A stretch of DNA of 64,000 bases from Mytilus trossulus. Its lineage: Eukaryota > Mollusca > Bivalvia > Mytilida > Mytilidae. Under the pieces are notes generated by a model, which searched no databases, was not told the origin of the DNA, and was given only the letters and a program-made list of their open reading frames with translations. The first letter of the stretch is position 1, and every line of letters begins with the position of its first letter. The stretch spans positions 50,984,448-51,048,447 of the forward strand of contig NC_086383.1 of NCBI RefSeq assembly GCF_036588685.1, read 5' to 3'. The position numbers and the translations under genes are program-made. Positions 24,191 to 45,239 of the stretch are shown here, one piece after another.

Positions 24191-25565
24191 ATCTGATAAA
24201 ACCTCGCTTTCATAAGTTGACAAACTGTGTTAATGATCGACCAAAATCCGTTTTAAGAGACAAAGAGGCTGTGAAATATCTATCATATCTTCAAGATAAG
24301 GCTTGTATTGTTCCTGCGGACAAAGCTTCAAGTAATACATCATACTACTACGAGGGTCTTGTAAAAAAAATTATGAATAAATCAGCATATGATTTGACAA
24401 GGATAACATGTTGGCCAATCATAAGTCCTTCATTGCTTCAATAAACATTACATTGAACAACAAAGCAAATCGGAAGACTTGCCTTGTTGGTATTTTAAAC
24501 TTCATAGAATTCCGTACAACTAATGTCACTAATGGTACATTTCCGTATCATCTGCATGTTTGACGAAAGAATTGTCCAAACGATTGACATTAGACTAGCA
24601 TATATTTTATGCGATTGTCACACAAGTGAGAGGTTAATCGTTAGGCTTTTCTACCTCAGGAATAGAAAACCTTGGCTGTATTTGGCAGATCAGTTTGGAA
24701 TTTTTGGTCCTCATTGCTCATCAATTACGTACTTTATTTGGCCATTTTAACGTTTTGAGATTCGAGTGTCACCCATAAGTTCCTTGTAGAAAAAAACAAC
24801 GCGCGTCTGGCGCAAATACAAAATTTCAATCCTCGTATATATGATGAATTTATTAGCTAGCAGTAAAACCAGGTTAAATCCACAATTCTCTACACAAGAA
24901 ATGATTCTTATCTTGACTTACATCAATGAGGGTCGGTTGAAGACAAAACTTTATGACAAAAGCGATGATTTCAGCTTTCCAATTGTGAACTTTCCATTTC
25001 TAAGTAGCAACATTCCAGCATCACCTGCATACGGGGTATATATCTCCAAATTGATACGATTTTCCCGTGCTTGCATTTCCTATCACGATTTTCTTGATAG
25101 AGGGTTACTGCTCACAAGGAAGCTATTAAACCAAGAGTTCCAAATGGTGAAGTTGAAATCATCCCTTCGTAAATTTTACGGACGCCATCACGAGTTGGTT
25201 GACCGTTATGGAATAACCGTTTCACAAATGATATCGGATATGTTCCTTACGTCGTAACTACAATCCCCTTCCCTTTCATGAATTTGACCTACCGAATTAG
25301 ACTATTTACCGGATTTGTAATCACATAAGCAACACGACGGTTGCCGCATGTGGAGCAGGATCTGCTTACCCTTCCGGAGCACCTGAGATCACCCCTAGTT
25401 TTTGGTGGGGTTCGTGTTGTTTATTCTTTAGTTTTCTATGTTGTGTCATGTGTACTATTGTTTTTCTGTTTGTCTTTTTCATTTTTAGCCATGGCGTTGT
25501 CAGTTTGTTTTAGATTTACGAGTTTGACTGTCCCTCTGGTATCTTTCGTCCCTCTTTTTGTACCA
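24190..25565 (+). mobile_element. Decayed reverse-transcriptase element, plus strand, with 3' tail
   Basis: The N-terminal fragment (24190-24400) has a CIVPADKAS block. The C-terminal open part (24865-25257) has KLYDKSDDF, IVNFPFLSSNIPASPAYG, LLLTRKLLNQ and FYGRHHELVDRYG, then TAA. The catalytic middle is missing, replaced by a different dispersed repeat (about 24640-24840). The 3' tail at 25326-25560 carries GGAGCAGGATCTGCTTACCC and GGTGGGGTTCGTGTTG. It is the same family as 11880-12935. Confidence 0.75.
24640..24840 (+). repeat. Dispersed repeat family E (GACGAAACGCGCGTCTGGCG type), copy
   Basis: Blocks TGGCTGTATTTGGCAGA, GGAATTTTTGGTCCTCA and CGCGCGTCTGGCGCAAATAC, ending ATGATGAATTTATT. 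Other copies: 59840-60050 and 62440-62660 (plus); 27190-27260, 27400-27620 and 30835-31010 (minus). Confidence 0.6.
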
Positions 25566-25886
25566 AAGTATTTTTTTTATTTTACAATTTTTGGTAAAAA
25601 AATAATTTCAACGTGATTCCAGTATATGAAGGCTTTTAAAAAAAAGAAGAAATATTAATGGCAATTAAAAACCAATTGTTCAGAGAACAATTGAATTCTT
25701 TCCACCAGTAAAGATCTATTTTGATATTAAAATATTAAAAATGGAAAGGAGGAAAGACCTAATTATAATTATTGAAGGCAAAGGTTTAATTTACCGTTAA
25801 CTTATATAGCTCTTTACACACAAATGCCAAGCAGGACATGCATTTGCTGGTACATATCTGTTGTTTCAGTATTTTGAATCGTAGAA

Positions 25887-26030
25887 TAGATATAGGAAGA
25901 TGTGGTGTGAGTGCCAATGATACAACTCTTCATCCAAATAACAATTTATAAAAGTAAACCATTATAGGCCAATGTACGGCCTTCAACAAGGAGCCTTGGC
26001 TCACACCGAACAATACGCTATAAATGCATA
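25887..26030 (-). repeat. SINE-like dispersed repeat, copy 3
   Basis: Reverse-complement copy starting TATAGGAAGATGTGGTGTGA and running to the GGAGCCTTGGCTCACACC block. Confidence 0.7.
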
Positions 26031-26050
26031 CATAACCTTGTTACACCGTA

Positions 26051-26269
26051 CTGTAAACCAACTTATTTTCGCGAGCGATTTATTTTCGCGACATTCGGGA
26101 GTAGAAAAATAACGCGAATATAAACCGTCGCGAATATGTTTAACTTGGATCTTTACTTATCAAACTACATCAAGTAGATAAGATAATCGTGAAATTAAGT
26201 AGCCGCGAAGAGGACAAAAAATCGTAAAACGCGCAAACAAAGTATCCGCGAAAATAAGTTGGTTTACAG
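26051..26269. mobile_element. MITE with CTGTAAACCAACTTATTTTC ends
   Basis: Near-perfect inverted ends (CTGTAAACCAACTTATTTTC and GAAAATAAGTTGGTTTACAG) with TA on both sides, 219 bp. The interior is rich in CGCG motifs. Confidence 0.8.
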
Positions 26270-26459
26270 TATGCTATTGTGAGTTCCGTTCGTGTGTGAC
26301 TTTGATACCAAATTACTGTCACCCTAGCCTTTCCCATCCCATAGTTAGAGTCACGCTGATAGGGAAGTATGTTTGGCTCTGTGGAGGAAAACATGCCCGT
26401 GGAAGAATACATATGCAGCCACAGCTAGACGAAGTTTAACCTTTAAATTGGTTTATTGT

Positions 26460-27038
26460 TAAAGGACAATTTACGATAAGGCCCATTTTAAGGCCCCCCT
26501 TTTTTCATATTTCTAAATTTGCTTTGGAAAGCTACTTATCACAAAATATGCCCTAAGTTTGAAGTTAGTTTAACTGAACTTTAAAACCATTAATTTCAGA
26601 AAATGGGCGAGGTTAGGGGAATAAAAGAGCATCAAAAACGCCAAAAGAAGGAAAAATATCGATTTTTGACCATTGTTTCTTAAATATAAATAGCGTGTGT
26701 CTATGTGACCCAGAAAAAAATATTGCGATTTAAATAGCAAAAACAGTTCTAATGACATTGGAATAAAACAATTCCTTGGTCAAGTTGGCGCAGGCACTAA
26801 AAAAATAACAGTTTTTTGTAAAACCTGCAAAAGCAATAATAATTACAATATTTGAATGATAGCAGAAGGTTAACCCCCCTCACCTCACCCAGTTGCGAAA
26901 ATTAGTGATTTTGAAGTTCATCATAACAAACTTCAAACATCAGGGAATGTTTTAACATAATAAGTAGCTTTCCAAAACAGAATTTGAAAAATGAGAAAAT
27001 AGGGGGCCAAAACAGGTCTTATCGTACCTTGTCCTTTA
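26460..27038. mobile_element. Inverted-repeat element, AAAGGACAATTTACGATAAG ends
   Basis: The left end AAAGGACAATTTACGATAAG and right end CTTATCGTACCTTGTCCTTT are imperfect complements. Matching inner arms (GGAAAGCTACTTATCA near 26525; AAGTAGCTTTCCAAAACAG near 26963) extend the pairing to about 90 bp per arm. No transposase. Confidence 0.7.
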
Positions 27039-27399
27039 TTCTCGTCCTTATTTCACATGAAATATTTGTCACTAAGCGTTGTACGCAATTAACAAGCAAG
27101 GTATAGCTATATTATTTAACTCAATGGCGTACATGTAGAAAAAAAAACTTCACTGTTGATGTGGTACATGATAGGTCACAATTATATAAATACACTCATC
27201 ATAGATACCAAAATTAAATTGTGTTTTTACGCCAGGCGACAAAAGACACATCAGCTACGCTCGAATCCAAATAAGTAAAAAAAGGCCCAACAAATTTAAA
27301 TGACCACCATTCCTAAAAGGTTTGCCAAATACAGCTTAGGTAATCTATTGCTGCGGTAGTAAAGCCTAAGAATCTCAATTTTTTGTAAACAGTAAATTT

Positions 27400-27620
27400 A
27401 TAAATATGACCATATCAATGATAATTCATGTCAGCACAGAAGTGGTGACTACTGGGTTTGTGATACCCTCGGGGGAATTAAAACTCCACCAACAGTGGCA
27501 TCGACCCAGTGGTTGTAAATGAACTCATCAATGATACTAGGATTCAATTTTGTATTTACGCCAGACGCACGTTTAGTCTACAAAAGACTCATCAGTGAAA
27601 AGAAGTTAAAAAGGCCAAAT
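27400..27620 (-). repeat. Dispersed repeat family E, long minus-strand copy
   Basis: It contains ATGACCATATCAATGATAAT, the CCCTCGGGGGAATTAAAAC block, AGTGGCATCGACCCAGTGG and ACGCCAGACGCACGTTTAG. It lies directly downstream of spare SDR exon 6'. Confidence 0.6.
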
Positions 27621-27779
27621 AAAGGAGGATACAATGGATAAGAGCATGTTCAGTAAAATGATGCATTTAGTCAAACTTAGGTAGTGTTCATTTCATTAAA
27701 AAGAAGCAATTGAGAATGAAAAGGCGGACATCACAGCAATGGATCAAAAAGATTGTAACTAATACACATGACACATAAA

Positions 27780-27785
27780 TTTATT
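27780..27785 (-). promoter_or_regulatory. Candidate polyadenylation signal after spare exon 6'
   Basis: AATAAA on the minus strand about 60 nt after the TAA of exon 6'. It would let the alternative 3' end form its own transcript terminus. Confidence 0.35.
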
Positions 27786-27845
27786 ATATAATTGCACTAA
27801 TATATTGCATCATGTAAAACACTCAAAAAGCTTTTTTTTTGTAAT

Positions 27846-30234
27846 TTATGAATTCGGATCATACTGTGGGACGATGCCTTGTTCTCCAAATTCTTTCAAC
27901 CATCTTACAAACTTGAGTGGAAAGAACCTAAAAATTCAATATAAAAAGTTTAAAGATACAATGAACAATGTCTTCACACAATTTTTTTATTAATAATTAA
28001 AATTTAGGACTAGTTCATGGTATGAAAGATTTATAAATGAATATTAAGCCAATCAATTATAGTGGAGCATGTAGCATACTAAGCATGTTTCGTTTTATAT
28101 CTGTATCTCAGAACTACGCCTATTATTGCGGGTTACAACACCAAAACTTAAATTTAGCTTTTAAAAATGTGAATTTGTTTGTTTATGAATGTTCTTATAT
28201 AATGTCTTGTTTGTTAACACAGTAGAAACAAGTCCAAAGTACACAGATGCCCCACTCAGACTAATATTTTCCATGTTCAATGGACCGTGAAATTGGGGAA
28301 AATCTAATTTGGCATTAAAAGTAGAAAGATCATATCATAGGGAACATGTGTACTAAGTGTCAAGTTGATTGGACTTCGACTCATCAAAAACAAACTTGAC
28401 CAAAAACTTCAACCTGAAGCTCACACTTTCATTTTCTATGTTCAGTGGACCATGAAATTAGGGTCAAAAGTCAAATTTGGGTTTGAAATAAGAAAGATCA
28501 TATCATAATGAACATGTGTACTAAGTTTTAAGTTGATTGAACTTCAGCTTCGTCAAAAACTAACTTGATCAAAAACTTTAACCTGAAGCGGGACAGACGA
28601 ACGAAAGAACGGATGAACGAACAGACGAACGGACGAACGGACGGACGGTCGAACGGACGCACAGACCAGGTACTATCGTAGGTGGGGCAAAATTACATTG
28701 AGATCTTTCCAGGTACTTGCTATGTGCTTATGGTGTGCTTGTGTTTATCGTAGGCGGGACTTAAAAAGCTTGCGTTGTCTACACATTGTATACATTGTAT
28801 TTGATGTGTCTAGTATATTTAATTTGGTTGTTTGTTTCTTGTCTTATATTTTTATTGTCATATGAAGAAAGAAGATGTGGTGTATTTGGCAATGCTAGAA
28901 ATGTCCATCAGGCAAAATGACGTAGAAATATGCAACTATCATAACTATACGTCAATCTGTGTACGACAATGAACATGGCCGCCATATGGCATATTATGTC
29001 ATGACAAGCTCCGACATGCCAAAAGCAAAACAATTTACACAAGACTACTATCCTTAACATTTCATATCTGTTTAAGCCTTCATGTTTTCCGGATTTCTTG
29101 TTTTTACGTTTTGATGTCAACACTTTATCAGTCTCAAATTTTCTATTCTTGTATTGACCATAAATTTGACTATATACATAAATTTGATTAATTCATAACT
29201 TACATTTGCAGTTTCAATCCAAAATGGAGGTCTCTAGGTATATAAACATGCTCTTCCTCACACTGAATACCTTTAACGACTTCAGCGCCCACTGTTTCCG
29301 GTGTAGAAATTTCCATTAACCTATACATATTGACAATTCCATATTTAATATTGCCATAAAAGGGCGATGATTGGCTAGCCACAAAACCAGATTCAACCCA
29401 CCATTTTTTTCTTAAAAGTCCTGTACCAAGTCAGGAAAATGGCAGTTGTTATCTTATATATCGTTTCTGTGTGTGTTTCTGTTGTTTCGTTGATTTCCTC
29501 TCAGTTGAGTTTGTAACCCGGATTAGTTTTTTTCTCAGTCGATTAATGAATTTCGAAGAGCGGTATACTACTGTTGCCTTTATTTAAGGAACATTGATTT
29601 GAATTTTATTTCCAAAACATCTATAAAGCTGTAATATAGAACTCATATTTTTTTCGTGTTTTATATTTCAATGTGCATTTAACTATTTTAACCGTTTAAT
29701 AATAAGTTGTAAATAAAAACTTACTCAATTTTAGTCGTAATTTTCTTAAAAAGATAACGACCAATTTAAAATCTCAATTTTCCATCTGTCCCGCATTTAG
29801 AAAGGAGGTGGAGTGTCTTTTGTTCATTTTTCAGAACCAGATTCAGAAAATTTATGTTCTTTATTTTTCAAGCTTTTTTCAAAATTCGACACTCTCCATA
29901 TTCCCGAATCTCATTATTGGCCACTTTTCTCTTATTTTTTTTTGCCCTTAAATTATATCTTTTTTTAATTGTTTGTCCTTTATTCTCAATTTTTATCTTT
30001 CATTCTCTATTATTTTGCCAATTAAATTCTGTATTATTTGTAAACACAATCAAGACCTTCATAGACAAAATGTGTGGTAATTTTGAGTTGGCTTACTTGT
30101 CCTTAATCTGCTTAACCATTCCAGTAGAAACAAATGATGGACAAACTGTTGTAGTTTTCACTCCAGTTTTTCCTAATTTCAAAATCTCTTCACGTAAAGC
30201 ATCGGTAAATCCGAATACAGCTGATTTTGATGAA
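27846..30234 (-). CDS. Spare SDR exon set 4'-5'-6': candidate alternative 3' end of gene B
   Basis: Exons on the minus strand: 30234-30097 (138 nt), 29320-29204 (117 nt) and 27927-27846 (82 nt, stop TAA). They correspond to exons 4, 5 and 6 of the SDR genes, with identical lengths for 4' and 5' and identical phases. Acceptors (TTTTGTAG, GTATAG, TTTTTAG) and donors (GTAAGC, GTAAGT) are intact and there is no stop or frameshift. Exon 4' supplies the SSSK that completes the Y-x-x-x-K catalytic motif. I could find no exons 1-3 between 30.2 and 35.2 kb, so the set has no start of its own. Spliced to exon 3 of gene B it would give a 302-aa enzyme. A possible AATAAA lies about 60 nt after the stop. 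The alternative is the 3' half of a third gene copy that lost its 5' half and is no longer expressed. Confidence 0.7.
28240..28695. repeat. Tandem pair of about 165-bp units plus GACGAACG simple repeat
   Basis: Two units share GTTCARTGGACCRTGAAATT, GAAAGATCATATCATA and GAACATGTGTACTAAGT blocks. They are followed by a degenerate GAACGGACGAAC-type run at about 28595-28660. It lies in the intron between spare SDR exons 5' and 6'. Confidence 0.6.
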
Positions 30235-30289
30235 CTACAAAATATACATATAATCTTTAATATTATGTAAATAAGGAGGTACATTTGAC

Positions 30290-31655
30290 TGACATTGAGA
30301 CAACTATCCTAGTCCAAATGAAATGAATGTAAGCAACTATAGGTCACTGTGCGATCTTCAACTATATGCAAAAGCCATATCGTCCGTGATAAAACAAACT
30401 GTCGACATGACAAAGTATTATACAATTGAAACGAGAAAACCAATGACCTGTTTTTTGCATACTGTAGACCATGTACTTTTCTCTTTGGATACTTTCCGGT
30501 GTTATATTAAATATACAGCCACATTGGGATTTTCCGTTTCACTTTCCAGCCGTATGGGACATGTGGTATATGTTCTAACGTACCCAACAATTTATAGCTA
30601 TTGTAATTAAATCCTAACAGAAATCATAAACGGTTTCAAACTGCAATAGCATGTCTGTCACCAAAGGTGAACTGCAAGTAATTCTTTGCAAGAAATCATG
30701 TAGTTGCACAATGAAAAATTTCAAAGTTAGGAACTGAAGCCGAAGACAAAAGTTGTCGGGTGTGATATGATAATTAAAACAAGGATGAATTGGTACGTAT
30801 ATTACTGCATACCTAAGATAAATAAACTCAGTAAAGACACCAGAATTGATTTTTTTTATCTGCGCCAGACACGCATTTCGTCTACTAAAAACTCAGCAGT
30901 AACGCTCGAATAAGTATATGTTTAAAAGGACAAATAAAGTACGAAGTTGAAGTACATTGAGGACCAAAAATTCCGAAACATAAAGTTTGGTTTACAGTTA
31001 ATTTCTAATTATGACCATATATAATTATAAGTACTTATATATAAACAGGTTATATTTATAACAACAAATAATAATTTTGACACCCCTTTTAGTCTTTGAA
31101 TCATACCACTTATAAGAAATATTCTAGGGAAACGTGTAAAAAATCTATGCATAAACCATATATGTAGCTATATAGGGATTGCCCCTCCCTTATCGACATC
31201 ATCATGCTCATAGCATACTAGTATTGACTTAACATTAAGAAGTCTTTATCCTGGTCATGCTACCCTTTTTTGTCACAAGACATTAAGCATTCTACATTAT
31301 TCATTTCAGTGCCTCCTTTCATTTTTATTTAAACTAATTCTTTTACATCCCTTGTCCTAGTTGTTTCATCACTCTACTTTGGAATGTATGAGCATGAAGG
31401 CTAAACAGCACATGAGTGTCCGAATGGGGGTGGGATATTTAAAAAAAATCATTGAATGTGACACACATATAGATATTTATACAGTAAACATTTCTAAGCA
31501 AGCTGAATATATAATTTCATAATGATGATTACTAGTTTGATGTCCAGCAGCAAATATTTCATCCAAAATTGAGGACAAGAACGAATCAACAATTCATACA
31601 AAAGCTAGATTGTTGGTCAACCTGAATAAAGCAAGACATTTTAATTGCTACTGTA
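30290..31655. other. Stretch upstream of spare exon 4', repeats only
   Basis: It contains a GATGTGGTATG-family relative (30290-30470) and a family E copy (30835-31010). No SDR exon 3-like sequence was found here, which matters for the exon-set interpretation. Confidence 0.5.
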
Positions 31656-31872
31656 AAAGAGGGACGAAAGATACCAAAGGGACATTCAAACTCATAGATC
31701 GAAAAAAAAAACTGACAATCCCATGGCTAAAAAGAACAAGACAAACAGACAAACAATAGTACACAAAACACAAAATTGAAAAATTTAGGCTAAGCAACAG
31801 GAACCCAACCATAACTTGGGGGTGATCTCAGTTGCTCCTGAAGGGTAAGCAGATCTTGCTCCACATGTGGAA
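31656..31872 (-). mobile_element. Solitary tail of the reverse-transcriptase family, minus strand
   Basis: Reverse-complement tail blocks: AGAGGGACGAAAGATACC, CCATGGCTAAAAAG, GGGGGTGATCTCAG and GGGTAAGCAGATCTTGCTCC. Confidence 0.65.
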
Positions 31873-32044
31873 AATAAGTTTATGTTGGTTTAAAGAATAA
31901 AAGAGAGGTGAAAAGTACTAAAGCTGAGGGTACATATTGTTGAAACAGACCCAATACTGACATCTTAAAAGAGTTGTTGCAATGAATTTTAACATGCAAA
32001 GGTCTTAGCACTCGATCCACATATTACTAAAAACATTAAAAAAA

Positions 32045-32200
32045 ATAGATATAGGAAGATGTGGTATGAGTGCCAATGAGACAACTCTCCATCCAATTCA
32101 CAATTTATAAAACTAAACCATTGTAGGTCAAGGTAAGGTCTTCAACACAGAGCCTTGGCTAATTCCGAATAGCAAGCTATCAAGGGCCCCAAAAATTACT
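32045..32200 (-). repeat. SINE-like dispersed repeat, copy 4
   Basis: Reverse-complement copy starting ATATAGGAAGATGTGGTATG and running to AGAGCCTTGGCTAATTCCG. It lies between exon 4' and exon 6 of SDR gene B. Confidence 0.7.
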
Positions 32201-33597
32201 AGTGTAAAACCAAACCAACGGTCTAATCAATATAAAAACAAGAATCACATATGAACAACATAAAGTTTGTTTTCATATAAAATACAACACATTTACACAT
32301 ATGAGAAGAAAATTGGGGTTTGCCACTCCCCCAGCTCCTAGTGATTACATATATACAGTCACATGTACCATGGTTTAAGGCTTTGTATTCACATGTAATT
32401 AAAACAATCAACTTATATATTGCTAATTCGTTTTATTTATACAGGCTGTAATGTTTAACAAGGCAGTATAAAGACAAACGTTGAATAAACATGATAAAAT
32501 AACACTTATATTATAGTTTAATATAATATAAAAATATTTTTTTGACTTACTATATCAAAACATGCAGAATAAAGTAAATTTAAAAAAAAAAAAAGTATAT
32601 AAAAAAATTGAGCTTTAAAGATATGACTATTATAATACTGCAAAGTACAATAGTTATCAAAAGTACCAGGATAGTTAAGGATCTGAGGACAGTTTACAAC
32701 TCCTCTATTTTGGATACCATGGATTATATTTTATTCATGGCAACGTTCATGAACCATGTATATTGTTGAACCGCAAATTCAAATGTTCAATAAATTACAT
32801 ATTTTTTAATTAATATGGCTTCTACTAACGAAAGCCCCATTTCAGCTAATGTCCTTAGAGACTTCATATGTCAGTACACCATTGCTATATTACCCACATT
32901 TACATTGTAAGGCGCGATTACTACATTTATAAGTAAGCCGCCTACCAAAACCAAAAACAACATATTATCCACTTATTTTCTTCTGGTTTGTGTGTAGATT
33001 TTGACAAAATCATGACATTTTATGTCCACAAAAATACAATTTACTTATTCTAAGAAAAAATAATACCCACATAATAAATGTATGCATGCCCCTGAATCCA
33101 CAACTGATAAATTTCATTTTGACACTACATTCAAGCAAACCTTTAACCTACCTAACACCTATCTGATATGCATTATGAATTTATCCTAATTTCATGGTCT
33201 TTGAATTCCTAATTTGGCATATTTATTAAACAGTTTTCTTCAAAATGAACATGTGTATGAACTTATGAAATATCTTTATGTTAATGTGACTAAAAACTAC
33301 CTTAAACCCAAACTTTAATCTGATTTAGGACAGACATACACACAGATTTTTATTCTTGTTATTCAAATGCAAAGAAGGTTCATTGAAGATTAAAATGGTT
33401 ATTATCAAGGGTTTTATAGGAATACATATTAAACAAAAATTCTTTGTAAAGGTCTATCAATCTTTGTTCTTATAATCAGCATGGAATGTTTATTTGTATG
33501 CCTATAGTAAATAGATTCGTTTTAAAAACGAGGTACATAGCTGAGGATGTTTGCTACTCTGTTTTAAAATAACAAGCTTTTTTAAAGACTGTTATTT
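32201..33597. other. No gene recognised
   Basis: AT-rich intronic or intergenic DNA of the SDR gene B locus. Short ORFs show no family resemblance. Confidence 0.4.
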
Positions 33598-33900
33598 AAG
33601 GAATGACTGTAATATTTTCTCTGTCTATGAAGAAATAACATAAAAAATGCGGTGCACACTGAATAACAGGCATAGCGGGTTATTTACAGTGTGCACCACA
33701 TTTTTTATGTTATTTCGAAAAGACAGAAAAAATATTACAGTCATTTCTTATAATTTAATTCTAAATTCCATTCTTAACCGTAGAAAACCATAAAAAAAAC
33801 ATTGATGATGTCACGGTCACATGACTAAATTATGTATATGGGCTCATAACAAAATAATGTCAGCCAATCAGAAGATGCGTTACATCAAAAATTAAATTAT
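33598..33900 (+). repeat. Hairpin-bearing element F, copy 1
   Basis: It starts with a foldback of arms GACTGTAATATTTTCTCTGT and GTGTGCACCACATTTTTTAT-type pairing (33598-33755), followed by a single-copy tail to a CAGCCAATCAGAAGATGCG block (33870). The reverse complement occurs at 36618-36922. Confidence 0.75.
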
Positions 33901-34344
33901 AAATTGATAGAATATAAAAAACAGAAATTGAAAAGTATATAAAAATGACAGGTCTGTGTCCTTGATTTTAAAACATAATCAATTGGAAATTTGATGGGAA
34001 ATAATTCTCTGTAGATTTTTCATACATATAATATTGACATATTTTTTTTTCAAAACTAATAAAAATATAACCAGGGTTTTATAAGATTTTTGAATATGGC
34101 TTTTTAAATTATATGCAATAAAATTATGGAAAGAAAAGTAGGGGATAGTTAGCAAAATTTTCATTGGTACTACAATGACTGAATGGATAAAACTAGCGGA
34201 TTCTGAAATATGACAAAAAGTCAAAACATGGGTAGCAAACATCCTTTACTTCTGCTTATGTATCATGTAAATGTAACAGACAGGGAGATACAACCGTAAC
34301 TCTTTCAAAAACAACACTTTTAACTTAAAGGTCCTGCACTACTT

Positions 34345-34905
34345 ATAATCAATATTTTGCCATAAAAAAGTTTGGGTTTTACACAGTCATACTGTTCATA
34401 TAGAGGAACTAAAAAATATAAATTATAAATCATTATAAAAACTCTAGAATGTAAATATTTTCAAGTTGCTAACATCAATTAATATTTCAATAAATATTGT
34501 CATGCTATAAAAAGTTTTTGGTTTTATACAGTTGTACAATATACTGTTCATTTAAAGGAACTAATTAATATAAATTATAAATCATTATCAAAACTGTGGA
34601 ATGTAAATCTCTTCAAGTTGCTAACATCAAAACTTAATATTTCAATAAAAATTGTCATGAATTAAATGTATGCATATCAAATGCCCCTAATATATGTCAT
34701 TAGAACAATAATTTTCTTTTCTCATATCCAAACTTTCATTGATCATGACAAATAAACAGTAGAAGATGATATTTCTCAAAAATGTCATGAATTAAATGTA
34801 TGCATATCAAATGCCCAAATATATGTCATTAGAATAATATTTGTTTGTCATGGCCAAACTTTCATTGGTCATAGCAAATATACAATAGAAGAGGATGTCA
34901 CTATG
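34345..34905. repeat. Two successive tandem duplications
   Basis: The first pair (about 34355-34515 and 34505-34665) shares TATAAATTATAAATCATTAT and TTCAAGTTGCTAACATCAA. The second pair (about 34655-34785 and 34785-34905) shares TGTCATGAATTAAATGTATG and CATATCAAATGCCC. Confidence 0.65.
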
Positions 34906-35244
34906 TTTTACACTTAGTATTAAAAAGTCCATTGAAATGTTCTTCTCTGATTAAAGATAACCATAAATAGAGAATACTCTCAGCTAAGGTTCTCACTTAC
35001 TAATAGATGACATTCGTGAACTCCTAAAATATTTACTGATTTCCTCACTTTATCAGATAATAAATTACCAATTGTATTTTCAAACACACTGTAAGTTTTA
35101 TGATGTCAGCCCAGCTAACTTTTTATAAAAAAAAACTACATAAAAATTCTGAATCCTTGTTTCATATGACAGTTTGCACACTAGAAAACCTGGTTGCATA
35201 TTGCATTCAAAATATTTCTTTAGAATTGAAAAACTAGAGGGAAT

Positions 35245-44477
<9,233 letters not shown>

Positions 44478-44639
44478 TTCGTCTGTTAGCCTGTTAACTA
44501 CATGAAATGGAAAACTCAAGAAGGTTTCGAACTTAACAAAAATGAGAATGAATAAAGGAATGATAAATATGATTAACCAGGATTTCCGCACTCATAAACC
44601 TTTTTAAAACAGTCTTTTGAACTGAGGACATTTACTTTT

Positions 44640-44755
44640 ATTCTGTATATCAATGATCTTGTTCTTTTTTTTTAATTTATTTTATAATGTTGTGTCACAT
44701 ACTATAAAAATGTTGTTTTATGGCAATAAAGATTTGAATTGAATTGAATTAAAAT
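44640..44755 (+). repeat. Retroelement 3' tail ending in TTGAA repeats, copy 2
   Basis: It ends TTATGGCAATAAAGATTTG followed by (AATTG)n. It lies just upstream of SDR gene B exon 1, within its likely promoter flank. Confidence 0.55.
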
Positions 44756-44811
44756 CACTCCAGGGGCACCTGTTAGTTTTGCGACAATATTTTCCATCCT
44801 ATATACAGGAT

Positions 44812-45113
44812 ACATAAATATAAGATAAGATAATTTATTTCCAATTAAGGAACCACAAGGGACATACAGAGAATACAAGTATAAGGGGAAAGGACATCGA
44901 TTCGCATAGATACATATATGATATATAGAATTTAAATTACATACACAATTAGACTGTAAATAATAAAACCCTTGGTTTGAAATATATGGACTTCATCTTC
45001 AACACAACCATAGGAGCATTTTTTGCAAATTCGTTCATTTCGTGGAGTATTAGAAAAACGATCAAATTCTATCTGCAGCTTATGAGCAGATATACGTAAT
45101 TTACAAATAGCAC
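44812..45113 (-). mobile_element. LINE reverse-transcriptase 3'-terminal fragment
   Basis: The minus-strand translation of 45113-44960 gives AICKLRISAHKLQIEFDRFS, then RICKKC, then GCVEDEVHIF. This is the usual C-terminal layout of LINE polymerases (KLR-S-H-L-IE followed by C-x-x-C and VEDE-H). Upstream parts are absent. Confidence 0.7.
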
Positions 45114-45239
45114 TTTTTTTAAAATTCTAAAATCAAAGTTCTTAATTAAGCAAAGAGAGATAATTATCATAACCAAAATTTTGTTTTACTTTCAAATGAT
45201 TGAACAATTTTCCATTAGAAGCATTTGTTGGGCTTAATA

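Noticed and set aside
23058-25616. Frames with [15 protein letters not shown]-type sequence at 23058 and 25341
   Set aside because: They recur wherever the retroelement tail occurs and degrade with it, so they are by-products of the tail.
29854-30270. Plus-strand 138-aa frame overlapping spare exon 4'
   Set aside because: Antisense shadow of exon 4' plus T-rich intron; the minus-strand exon has family conservation.
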